Below, piece after piece: positions 1-5,210 of a stretch of DNA of 5,336 bases. Position numbers and translations under genes: made by a program. The notes beneath the pieces were generated by a model. That model did not search any database. It was not told the origin of the DNA and was given only the letters and a program-made list of their open reading frames with translations. Position 1 is the stretch's first letter. Every line of letters starts with the position of its first letter. The DNA is taken from assembly GCA_011048485.1 (NCBI GenBank), contig DSDX01000176.1, positions 1-5,336 on the forward strand. Direction: 5' to 3'. The DNA comes from Candidatus Aminicenantota bacterium. GTDB taxonomy: Bacteria; Acidobacteriota; Aminicenantia; Aminicenantales; Saccharicenantaceae.

Positions 1-581
1 ATCGGGCGGTGATTCGATGCATTTTCTTGAAGGAGGGTTAGCTCATAGCGTCGTTTGCCCAGGGCAAGGAAGAGAGAAAGGAGGATCGTGCAGATGAGAA
101 GCCAAGACGATATCTCGACATCGACAGCCAAGCCACCCGCGATAACCCGGATCAGGAACCCCGCGGCGATTATGAACACGTCAAGAATGACGATATGTTT
201 GAGCCAGACCGTGTAAAGCGCCTGAAGGACAAAATATCCGATCGCGATTAGGAGAAACGGAAGACTAATCGTGGCGGCAATAAGAAACCCACCAAGCCCC
301 ATACCTATGAGCAAGGCAACCGCCAGCCCCATCTTCATCCGCCCGGAAGCAAGCGGCCGAAGCGATTTGATCGGATGGGAACGATCTTCCTCAAGGTCCC
401 TAATATCATTAAAGATGTATTGAGCACTCGAGATCATACAAAAAGCAACGAAGGCACGGAAAGCCAAATACAGCAGAGGCCCATTCGAAAGATTTTGAGA
501 AAAGAGCAGCGGCCCGAAGATGAACAGGTTCTTGATCCACTGCTGGGCCCGAAGGGCTTTTAGTAAAACCACATCACTCAT
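1..581 (-). CDS. UbiA-superfamily prenyltransferase, decaprenyl-phosphate phosphoribosyltransferase-like (C-terminus beyond the window)
   Basis: Integral membrane enzyme of the UbiA superfamily. The closest characterised relative I recognise is mycobacterial DPPR synthase (Rv3806c), which transfers phosphoribose from PRPP to a polyprenyl phosphate for cell-envelope arabinose/ribose donors. Visible: the Asp-rich motif NDIRDLEED at residues 58-66, followed by RSHPIKSLRPLASG, which matches the DPPR-synthase subgroup closely; then YTVWLK (123-128), ILDVFIIAAGFLIRVIAGG (132-150) and LALGKRRYEL (172-181). Hydrophobic segments lie at about 36-57, 84-102, 106-124, 131-150 and 158-175. The ATG at 581 is chosen because the homology begins at once (LLKALRAQQWIKN). 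It lacks a clear Shine-Dalgarno. The gene lies 26 bases after the EamA gene on the same strand and may be cotranscribed or use its own promoter. GC is about 50%, far below the neighbours, suggesting different ancestry. The family is confident. The prenyl substrate and pathway are inferred, since relatives outside actinobacteria are poorly characterised. The gene is cut after 193 codons. Confidence 0.85.
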   Translation of the reverse strand, partial: MSDVVLLKALRAQQWIKNLFIFGPLLFSQNLSNGPLLYLAFRAFVAFCMISSAQYIFNDIRDLEEDRSHPIKSLRPLASGRMKMGLAVALLIGMGLGGFLIAATISLPFLLIAIGYFVLQALYTVWLKHIVILDVFIIAAGFLIRVIAGGLAVDVEISSWLLICTILLSLFLALGKRRYELTLLQENASNHRP

Positions 582-592
582 GTTCGTTCGCT

Positions 593-622
593 CATTGTAT
601 GATGGAATCAGGTTTTATTACA
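593..622 (-). promoter_or_regulatory. possible promoter of the prenyltransferase gene
   Basis: Read on the minus strand, TTGTAA (622-617) is followed after 18 bases by TACAAT (599-594), which matches the sigma70 -10 consensus at five of six positions. It overlaps the end of the EamA gene. Transcription would begin only about six bases before the ATG at 581, so the message would be nearly leaderless. That fits the missing Shine-Dalgarno, but this is also the AT-rich edge of a lower-GC region, where chance matches are easier. Confidence 0.35.
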
Positions 623-1555
623 AACCCGGCGCGCGCCCCTGGGCTCGAAGAAGCGGTAACCGGAACGCGTGAGATAGACGCCGGCCAGCGTGACCGCCGC
701 GCCGACGGCCTGGACGGGCGCCAGTCGCTCGCCCAGCACCAGGCCGGCGATAAAGACGGCCAGGACCGGCGTCAGGTTGCCGTAGATCCCCGTTTTCGAG
801 CTGCCGACCTTCTTGACCGACTCGTACCAGAGCACGAAGCACAAGAAGACGGCCACGAGCCCGGCATAGCCGACGGCGCCCCAGGCCGCCAGGGGAACGC
901 GCGACCATTCGAGCCGAGCCAGATCGCCGGCCGCGAACGGCAGGTACACCGCCGTCCCGGCGATCGTGCCGACGGCGGCCATCCTGAAGGAGGAGTTCCT
1001 ATCGAGGAGGGGCTTGGCGAAGACCGTGTAGCCCGCCCAGCAGACGTTGGCCAGCAGGATCAGAACGGCCCCGCGCCAGGCCGCCCAGGTGAAGACGAGC
1101 CCTCCGTTCTCGCCGGCGACGACGAGCAGGCACCCGCCGAAGGAGATGGCGATGCCGGCCCAGGCCGCGGGCGCGAGCCGCTCCTGCCCGACCGCGGTGG
1201 CCAGAAGGGCGATGAAGACGGGCGTCGTCCCCATGACGATCGAGGTCGTCGAGGCGTTCATGACGCTGATGCCCTTGATGAAGAAGACCTGGTAGAACGT
1301 GATCCCCAGCAGGCCGAGCGCCATGGCCTTCAAGTCGTCGCCCTTCTTCGCCCCCCGCGACCGCGCCGGGCCGAGGAGCAGGACCGCGGCGTAGGCGAGG
1401 GCGGCCAGCCCCAAGCGCAGAACGTTGAAGCCGTGGGGCGAAAGCGACCGCAGGCCGATCTTGATGACCGAGAGGTTGACCGCCCAGAGCAGGATGACCA
1501 GGACGATAAGCAGATCGGTCCGGCCCATCCGCGATCCGTTCATCGATCTGGCCAT
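608..1555 (-). CDS. EamA/DMT-superfamily permease (RhaT/YdcZ-like drug/metabolite transporter)
   Basis: Inner-membrane transporter of the drug/metabolite transporter superfamily with two tandem EamA repeats and about ten transmembrane helices; the substrate cannot be read from sequence. From the ATG at 1555 the protein has 315 residues, usual for the family. Repeat one starts with LLIVLVILLWAVNLSVIKIGL and ends at TTPVFIALLATAVGQERL. Repeat two starts at VLILLANVCWAGYTVFAKPL and ends at NLTPVLAVFIAGLVLGERL; the paired 'TPV...GERL' endings are the family hallmark. The tail is short and basic (EPRGARR). The frame stays open to a TTG at 1612, four bases from the queF stop. I prefer the ATG at 1555 because the added 19 residues look unlike protein and a GGA lies nine bases before this ATG. 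ATGs at 1543 and 1528 are also possible. It follows queF on the same strand, so it is probably cotranscribed. Import of a queuosine precursor would suit that context but is only a guess. Confidence 0.88.
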   Translation of the reverse strand: MARSMNGSRMGRTDLLIVLVILLWAVNLSVIKIGLRSLSPHGFNVLRLGLAALAYAAVLLLGPARSRGAKKGDDLKAMALGLLGITFYQVFFIKGISVMNASTTSIVMGTTPVFIALLATAVGQERLAPAAWAGIAISFGGCLLVVAGENGGLVFTWAAWRGAVLILLANVCWAGYTVFAKPLLDRNSSFRMAAVGTIAGTAVYLPFAAGDLARLEWSRVPLAAWGAVGYAGLVAVFLCFVLWYESVKKVGSSKTGIYGNLTPVLAVFIAGLVLGERLAPVQAVGAAVTLAGVYLTRSGYRFFEPRGARRVCNKT

Positions 1556-1616
1556 GACATTTTTTCCGGGTTGACTCGAAGGGGGGAGCGATCGTTCCGC
1601 CGGGGCCGGCAACCGC

Positions 1617-2015
1617 TCAGGCCCGCCGCTTCTTCGGCCGCGGGTGGCGGGCCTCGACGATCGAGGTCATGCCGCCGCGCGGGTTGAACTCGCCCCTGAC
1701 GACGGCGCTCGCCGGCCGGCAGGCCCGGACGACGTCCTCGAGGACGCGGTTGACCGCGTTCTCGTAGAAGATGCCCAGATCGCGGTAGGCCAGGAGATAC
1801 TCTTTCAGCGACTTGAGCTCGAGGACCTGGCCTACGGGGACGTACCGGATCGAGATCGTCCCGAAGTCGGGCAGGCCCGTCTTGGGGCAGACGGACGTGA
1901 ACTCGGGATACTCGATAGCGATCTCGTAATCCGGGAACTGGTTGGCGAAGGTCTCGATCGGCGGCAGCTTGGCGTCGAGGCCGGCCTTGGCCTCGCGGTC
2001 CGTGTATCGGGGCAT
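1617..2015 (-). CDS. queF: NADPH-dependent 7-cyano-7-deazaguanine reductase (preQ0 reductase, QueF)
   Basis: Cytosolic enzyme of the tunneling (T-) fold that reduces the nitrile of preQ0 to the aminomethyl group of preQ1 with two NADPH, committing the base to queuosine at tRNA position 34 (EC 1.7.1.13). The 132-residue protein is the one-domain (YkvM-like) type, somewhat shorter than the Bacillus enzyme. Visible: FTSVCPKTGLPDF with the thioimide-forming Cys43 and proton-donating Asp50; the NADPH-binding QueF motif ELKSLKEY at 66-73; Glu85 in IFYENAVNRV; and the family ending FNPRGGM (110-116). Where Bacillus QueF has His-Glu, this one has Tyr84-Glu85. Start: ATG at 2015 with AGGAG four bases upstream (2020-2024 on the plus strand) and a promoter just behind it. 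The frame stays open to 2267, but the upstream part runs through the promoter and a repeat and is not protein-like. It is the first gene of the minus-strand block. Confidence 0.95.
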   Translation of the reverse strand: MPRYTDREAKAGLDAKLPPIETFANQFPDYEIAIEYPEFTSVCPKTGLPDFGTISIRYVPVGQVLELKSLKEYLLAYRDLGIFYENAVNRVLEDVVRACRPASAVVRGEFNPRGGMTSIVEARHPRPKKRRA

Positions 2016-2046
2016 CGCACTCCTCTCTAACTCTCTGATGCGGCCT

Positions 2047-2075
2047 ATGATACACGAAATCTCAGGGCCCGGCAA
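2047..2075 (-). promoter_or_regulatory. sigma70-type promoter of queF
   Basis: Minus strand: -35 TTGCCG (2075-2070), a 17-base spacer, and -10 TATCAT (2052-2047). Four of six and five of six positions match consensus, with ideal spacing. Transcription would start near 2040, leaving a leader of about 25 bases before the ATG at 2015. That is too short for a preQ1 riboswitch. Confidence 0.6.
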
Positions 2076-2090
2076 CGCCTGAAGAACGGT

Positions 2091-2288
2091 GGAGACCCGC
2101 CCTGCTACGCTCGGGGTATTCCTTCCATCGGCCGCGGACCGGCCCGGCGCGCCGGTCCGCTTGGTAGCCGGGCCTCGCTCTGGCCAAGAGGCATCAAGAT
2201 AAGTACGATGGCGTTCCTCTTGGCCATCCGTGCCCGCTCGGCCCTCAACCGCCTCCTCCAGGAACACCCCTGCGCGGGGCGGGTCTCC
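2091..2288. repeat. 12-bp inverted repeat pair flanking repeat copy 1
   Basis: GGAGACCCGCCC at 2091-2102 is the exact reverse complement of GGGCGGGTCTCC at 2277-2288. The arms enclose 174 bases containing the first 61-bp repeat. A related 11-base piece, GGGGCGGGTCT, occurs at 2276-2286 and again at 2425-2435. Enclosed terminal inverted repeats could mark a small mobile-element remnant, but no target-site duplication is evident. Confidence 0.45.
2131..2191. repeat. intergenic direct repeat, copy 1, with hairpin
   Basis: A 61-bp unit matching 2345-2405 at 57 of 61 positions (differences at 2165, 2170, 2172 and 2181). It begins with a perfect inverted repeat: GCGGACCGGC (2134-2143), a 7-base loop, GCCGGTCCGC (2151-2160). 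A weaker match at the same 214-bp offset extends upstream to about 2105. The last 11 bases (2181-2191) are also inverted at 2216-2226, giving a second possible stem in this copy only. No T-run follows, so it is not an obvious Rho-independent terminator. The layout resembles a REP-like or degenerate miniature element; I do not recognise the family. Confidence 0.8.
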
Positions 2289-2344
2289 TCATCTTGCAGC
2301 CGGCCGAGATCCGCTCTCCTATGCTCGTGGGTCTCTTCTCGTTT

Positions 2345-2405
2345 GCCGCGGACCGGCCCGGCGCGCCGGTCCGCTTGGCAGCCAGACCTCGCTCCGGCCA
2401 AGAGG
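2345..2405. repeat. intergenic direct repeat, copy 2, with hairpin
   Basis: Second copy of the 61-bp unit, same orientation. The palindrome is fully conserved: stem arms 2348-2357 and 2365-2374 around a 7-base loop. All four differences from copy 1 lie in the tail (at 2379, 2384, 2386 and 2395), none in the hairpin. This could mean selection on the structure, or simply a recent duplication with few changes. Confidence 0.8.
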
Positions 2406-2463
2406 GAGCGACGTTCGCCGCAGAGGGGCGGGTCTATGCCGACCTCAAGACGTGGCCGTAGCC

Positions 2464-2492
2464 TGGGACGGCCGGATGGCTTGTGCTATGAT
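2464..2492 (+). promoter_or_regulatory. possible promoter of the DUF6485/radical SAM operon
   Basis: TATGAT at 2487-2492 is a five-of-six -10 match, 34 bases before the ATG at 2526. The -35 is weak: CTGGGA at 2463-2468 with an 18-base spacer, or TGGGAC one base later with 17. The -10 carries most of the support. Confidence 0.4.
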
Positions 2493-2525
2493 GAAGCCGA
2501 CCTATCCGTTCGGAGGAAGATTCGC

Positions 2526-2729
2526 ATGAGCGAGTGCAAGAGCGCCAAGAACATGTCCCGCTGCAACTGCACCTACGAGCCCTGCAGCCGGAAGGGCGTC
2601 TGCTGCGACTGTCTGGCCTACCACTGGCGGAACCGCGAGCTGCCGGCCTGCCTGTTCCCCGACTCCGTCGAGAGGACCTTCGACCGGTCCTTGCGGCGGT
2701 TCATCGAGATCTACAAGGACGAGGCTTGA
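2526..2729 (+). CDS. small cysteine-rich DUF6485-type protein
   Basis: A 67-residue cytosolic protein that I recognise as the uncharacterised DUF6485 type: SRCNCTYEPCSRKGVCCDCLAYH followed by ELPACLF and a short C-terminal helix with ERTFDRSLRRFIEIY. It has eight cysteines (4, 13, 15, 20, 26, 27, 29, 42) plus His33, so metal or Fe-S binding is likely; the ligand is unknown. Start: ATG at 2526 with GGAGGA at 2512-2517, eight bases of spacing, an excellent Shine-Dalgarno. The frame is open further upstream only through the repeats. Its TGA overlaps the ATG of the radical SAM gene (TGATG at 2727-2731), so the two are translationally coupled and probably work together. I infer an accessory or metal-handling role and claim no known function. 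Confidence 0.85.
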   Translation: MSECKSAKNMSRCNCTYEPCSRKGVCCDCLAYHWRNRELPACLFPDSVERTFDRSLRRFIEIYKDEA

Positions 2730-3664
2730 TGGCTAAACATCGCTTCGTCTACGGGCCCGTCGCCTCGAGGCGGCTGGGCTTTTCCCTGGGCGTCGACATC
2801 ATCCCCTTCAAGACGTGCACGCTCGATTGCGTCTATTGCCAGCTCGGCCCGACCGCCAAGACCACGGTCCGCCGGCGGAGCTGGTTCCCCCCGGAGGAGA
2901 TCCTGGCCCAGGTCCGGGCGGCCCTGAATTCCGGGCGGAAAATCGACGTCATCACCTTCTCGGGCTCGGGCGAACCGACCCTCAACAGCGACCTCGGGCG
3001 CCTCATACGGGCCATCAAGAAGATGACAAGGATCCCTGTTGCCGTGCTGACCAACGCCACGCTCATCGACAGGGCCTCGGTGCGCCGCGACCTCGCGGCC
3101 GCCGATATCGTCGTCCCCTCGCTCGACGCCGCCCGGGCCGCCGTTTTCCGCCGCGTCAACAGGCCTCACGCCTCGCTCGCCATCCGGAGGATCGTCGACG
3201 GCCTGGCCCGCTTCCGGGACGAGTTCGACGGCGAGATCAGGCTCGAGATCATGCTGGTCAAAGGGATCAACGATTCGCCGGACCACGTCCGGGCCCTCAA
3301 GGCGGCCGTCGCCCGCATCCGGCCGGACAGGATCGAGCTCAACACGGTCGTCCGGCCGCCCGCCGACCGCGGGGCCCGGGCCCTCGGCCCGGCCGCGATG
3401 GCCCGGATCCGCAGCCGCCTCGGCCCCAAGGCGGCGGTCGTCGCCTCGTTCGCCGCCCGCAAGCAGGCCCCGGGCTCCGGGGCCCTCGAGACGGCCATCC
3501 TGACGACCGTCCGCAGGCGGCCCCAGACCGCGGCCGACATCGCCGCGGCCCTCGGCCGTCACCGCGACGAGGTCCTCAAGGCGCTGACCCACCTCTTCGA
3601 ACGCGGCCGCGTCCGCGAGGTCGTCCACGGCGGCCGGACCTACTACCGCGGCGCCCGGTCCTGA
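2729..3664 (+). CDS. radical SAM protein, COG0731 (TYW1/wyosine-enzyme-related) with C-terminal winged helix
   Basis: A 311-residue cytosolic radical SAM enzyme. It opens with FVYGPVASRRLGFSLGVDIIPFKTC, the typical N-terminus of the COG0731 group. The [4Fe-4S]-binding CX3CX2C is Cys30, Cys34 and Cys37 (CTLDCVYC). SGSGEPT (78-84) is the SAM-contacting 'GGE-like' motif. VAVLTNATL, VVPSLDA and LEIMLVKGIND follow along the partial TIM barrel. Residues about 250-309 form a separate winged-helix module (ALETAILTTVRRRPQTAADIAAALG...). COG0731 includes archaeal TYW1, which makes the tricyclic wyosine base at tRNA-Phe G37, but the bacterial members lack an assigned reaction and the extra winged helix argues against simply calling it TYW1. 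Start: ATG at 2729, overlapping the upstream stop by one base, with GAGG four bases before it. The internal upstream open frame is a shadow of the DUF6485 gene. Confidence 0.9.
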   Translation: MAKHRFVYGPVASRRLGFSLGVDIIPFKTCTLDCVYCQLGPTAKTTVRRRSWFPPEEILAQVRAALNSGRKIDVITFSGSGEPTLNSDLGRLIRAIKKMTRIPVAVLTNATLIDRASVRRDLAAADIVVPSLDAARAAVFRRVNRPHASLAIRRIVDGLARFRDEFDGEIRLEIMLVKGINDSPDHVRALKAAVARIRPDRIELNTVVRPPADRGARALGPAAMARIRSRLGPKAAVVASFAARKQAPGSGALETAILTTVRRRPQTAADIAAALGRHRDEVLKALTHLFERGRVREVVHGGRTYYRGARS

Positions 3665-3665
3665 C

Positions 3666-3694
3666 TTTACTTGACCCGAGCGCTGTGATAGCAT
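3666..3694 (+). promoter_or_regulatory. possible promoter of the aminotransferase gene
   Basis: TTTACT (3666-3671), a 17-base spacer and TAGCAT (3689-3694); four of six positions match consensus in each. It starts just after the radical SAM stop codon. Transcription would begin near 3701, inside the inverted repeat that follows. TTGACC at 3671-3676 is a better -35 alone but has no -10 at the right distance. Confidence 0.4.
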
Positions 3695-3697
3695 GCC

Positions 3698-3724
3698 CTC
3701 TTTCGAAGCCCTCGTTCGAAAGAG
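3698..3724 (+). promoter_or_regulatory. perfect 10-bp inverted repeat in the aminotransferase leader
   Basis: CTCTTTCGAA (3698-3707), a 7-base spacer, then TTCGAAAGAG (3715-3724): every base pairs. It sits between the putative -10 and the Shine-Dalgarno (GAGG at 3737-3740) and spans the expected transcription start. It could be a DNA operator for a dimeric regulator or a 5'-end mRNA hairpin. No T-run follows, so a terminator is unlikely. Confidence 0.6.
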
Positions 3725-3746
3725 AGATCTTCAGACGAGGTACCTC

Positions 3747-4712
3747 ATGTTCCTGAACACCAATTTCCCCAAGGCCCAGAAATACTGGTACGAGGGAGAT
3801 CTCCGCGATTGGTCCGAGGCCGGCTGCCATCCCATGACGCACGCCCTCCACTACGGGAGCTGCGTCTTCGAGGGCATCCGGGCCTACGGAACGGCCAAGG
3901 GGCCGGCCGTCTTCCGCCTGCCCGAGCACGTCGACCGCTTCATGCTCTCGGCCGGCGTGGTCAAGATGAAGTGCCGGTTCTCCAAGGACGAGATCGCCGA
4001 GGCCATCAAGGAGACCGTCCGGGCCAACGGGCTCGAAAGCTGCTACATCCGCCCCCTGCTCTTCTACGGCTACGGCAACCTCGGCCTCGTGCCCAAGGCC
4101 TGCCCGGTCGAGCTGGCCATCTCCGCCTGGGAGTGGGGCGCCTATCTCGGCGAGAACGCGGCCCAGGGCGTCAACGCCTTCATCAGCCCCTGGCGCCGGG
4201 TCCATCATACCCAGTTCAACATGTCGGCCAAGCTGGGCGGCGTCTACGTCCAATCGACGATCTGCGCCCTCGAAGCCCGCGAACAGGGCTTCGGCGAGTG
4301 CATCTTCCTCAACATGGAGGGCCGCGTCGCCGAGGGGCCCGGCCAGAACGTTTTCATCGTCAAGGGCCAGACCCTCGTCACTAACGGACGCCTCGAATCG
4401 GCCCTCGAGGGGATCACCCGGACGAGCCTGCTCGAGATCGGTCAGGACCTCGGCTTCAAGACGCAGGTCGGCCCGATCACGAAAGAGGATCTCTTCGGGG
4501 CCGACGAGGCCTTCTACTGCGGCACGGCGACCGAGGTCATCCCTATCGTCACGGTCACCGACGGCTCGGACCCGGCCGCGCCGCGGGCCAAGTACACGAT
4601 CGGAGCGGGCCAGCCCGGCCCCGTCGCCGGGCGCCTGATCAAGGCCTTCCAGGACGCCGTGACCGGCCGCGAACCCCGCTACGAGAAGTGGCTGACATAC
4701 GTCGGGCCATAG
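3747..4712 (+). CDS. ilvE: branched-chain amino acid aminotransferase (PLP fold type IV)
   Basis: Cytosolic PLP enzyme that interconverts Leu, Ile and Val with their 2-oxo acids using glutamate/2-oxoglutarate (EC 2.6.1.42). The 321 residues are a normal length for the bacterial family. Visible: HYGSCVFEGIRAY (35-47); YIRPLLFYG (100-108); the Schiff-base Lys162 in MSAKLGGVY; EAREQGFGECIFLN; EGPGQNVF (196-203) with PLP-contacting Glu196; GITRTSLLEIGQDLGF; and GTATEVIPI. Lys162 and EGPGQN support an L-branched-chain enzyme over aminodeoxychorismate lyase or D-amino acid aminotransferase, though these relatives share the fold. Start: ATG at 3747 with GAGG six bases upstream and homology starting directly. 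The ATG at 3693 would add 18 residues encoded by the palindrome, would overlap the putative -10, and has no Shine-Dalgarno. It probably has its own promoter, and its end overlaps trmO by 25 bases. Confidence 0.93.
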   Translation: MFLNTNFPKAQKYWYEGDLRDWSEAGCHPMTHALHYGSCVFEGIRAYGTAKGPAVFRLPEHVDRFMLSAGVVKMKCRFSKDEIAEAIKETVRANGLESCYIRPLLFYGYGNLGLVPKACPVELAISAWEWGAYLGENAAQGVNAFISPWRRVHHTQFNMSAKLGGVYVQSTICALEAREQGFGECIFLNMEGRVAEGPGQNVFIVKGQTLVTNGRLESALEGITRTSLLEIGQDLGFKTQVGPITKEDLFGADEAFYCGTATEVIPIVTVTDGSDPAAPRAKYTIGAGQPGPVAGRLIKAFQDAVTGREPRYEKWLTYVGP

Positions 4713-5176
4713 GGACCGGCATCCGGGTCCGGCCCATCGGCGTCGCCCGCTCGCCCTTTAAGGAACCTTCGGACCTGCCGCCCCCGGCCTTCGCGCCGCC
4801 GCGGTTCTTCGCCGCCGCGAAAGGCGAGATCGAGGTCCGGCCCGAGTTCGAGGCCGGGCTCGAGGGCCTCGAGCGCTATTCGCACATCATCGTCCTCTTC
4901 CACTTCCACAAGGCCGGCGCCGCCAAGCTCGAGGTCGTCCCGCCGGGTCAGTCGCGTCCGCGCGGCGTTTTCGCCAGCCGCTCGCCGCATCGTCCGAACC
5001 CGCTCGGCCTCAGCGTTCTCAGGCTTCTCGACCGGCGCGGCCGCGTCCTCGAGGTCTCCGGCCTGGACCTCATCGACGGCACCCCGATCCTGGATATCAA
5101 GCCGTACACGGGACGGGACCGGAGATCGCGCATCCGGACGGGCCGTCCCCCCGAAAAACGCCGCCCCGCCCGCTAA
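4688..5176 (+). CDS. trmO: tRNA (N6-threonylcarbamoyladenosine(37)-N6)-methyltransferase, TrmO/YaeB family (short form)
   Basis: SAM-dependent single-beta-barrel methyltransferase of the TrmO (UPF0066, class VIII) family. In E. coli it methylates t6A37 of tRNA-Thr(GGU) to m6t6A. Visible: VRPIGVARSPFKEP (14-27), the family start; LEGLERYSHIIVLFHFHKA (58-76); RGVFASRSPHRPNPLGLS (92-109), the signature with HRPN; and LDLIDGTPILDIKPY (126-140). At 162 residues it lacks the extra C-terminal domain of the E. coli protein (about 235 residues), like short archaeal and bacterial members. After DIKPY the tail is unusually basic (RDRRSRIRTGR...KRRPAR). The GTG at 4688 is the only usual start codon between the upstream stop and the homology. 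It lies inside the aminotransferase gene, so translation is presumably coupled by the 25-base overlap. No good Shine-Dalgarno is seen. Confidence 0.9.
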   Translation: MADIRRAIGTGIRVRPIGVARSPFKEPSDLPPPAFAPPRFFAAAKGEIEVRPEFEAGLEGLERYSHIIVLFHFHKAGAAKLEVVPPGQSRPRGVFASRSPHRPNPLGLSVLRLLDRRGRVLEVSGLDLIDGTPILDIKPYTGRDRRSRIRTGRPPEKRRPAR

Positions 5177-5189
5177 GCCCCGGCGGGGC
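5177..5189 (+). other. short GC hairpin after trmO
   Basis: GCCCC (5177-5181), GGC, GGGGC (5185-5189) can form a 5-bp stem with a 3-base loop directly after the trmO stop codon. There is no following T-run, so I do not call it an intrinsic terminator; in DNA this rich in GC such stems are common by chance. Confidence 0.25.
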
Positions 5190-5210
5190 CGGCCCAAGGA
5201 GGTCATGGCC

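Larger units (their letters stand above)
2016..2525. other. divergent intergenic region without a credible gene
   Basis: About 510 bases between queF (minus) and the DUF6485 gene (plus). It contains both promoters, the two 61-bp repeat copies and several shorter inverted repeats. Open frames on both strands cross it, but their products are Arg/Pro/Ser-rich, run through the repeats in different frames, and have no supported start. I saw no tRNA and no riboswitch. Confidence 0.7.

Noticed and set aside
599..1687. Long plus-strand open frame of 362 codons opposite the EamA gene
   Set aside because: Its product is Arg/Asp/Gly/Gln-rich with no family likeness; it is the antisense shadow of a clear ten-helix transporter in GC-rich DNA.
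2016..2046. preQ1 riboswitch before queF
   Set aside because: The leader predicted from the promoter is only about 25 bases, and no preQ1-type hairpin with an A-rich tail is seen.
2134..2160. Intrinsic terminator formed by the repeat hairpin
   Set aside because: The stem is strong, but no T-run follows on either strand, and it lies upstream of both divergent genes rather than at a gene end.
2105..2401. Minus-strand open frame of 98 codons in the intergenic region
   Set aside because: It runs through both repeat copies in different frames, is Arg-rich, and has no supported Shine-Dalgarno.
2131..2405. CRISPR-like array
   Set aside because: Only two 61-bp copies, 214 bp apart, with no regular spacers and no cas genes in the window.
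2711..3694. Minus-strand open frame of 327 codons opposite the radical SAM gene
   Set aside because: Low-complexity Gly/Asp/Arg composition, and it lies opposite a gene with intact CX3CX2C and SAM motifs.
3693..3746. N-terminal extension of the aminotransferase from the ATG at 3693
   Set aside because: No Shine-Dalgarno, overlap with the putative -10, and the added residues are encoded by the palindrome; the ATG at 3747 fits the family start.
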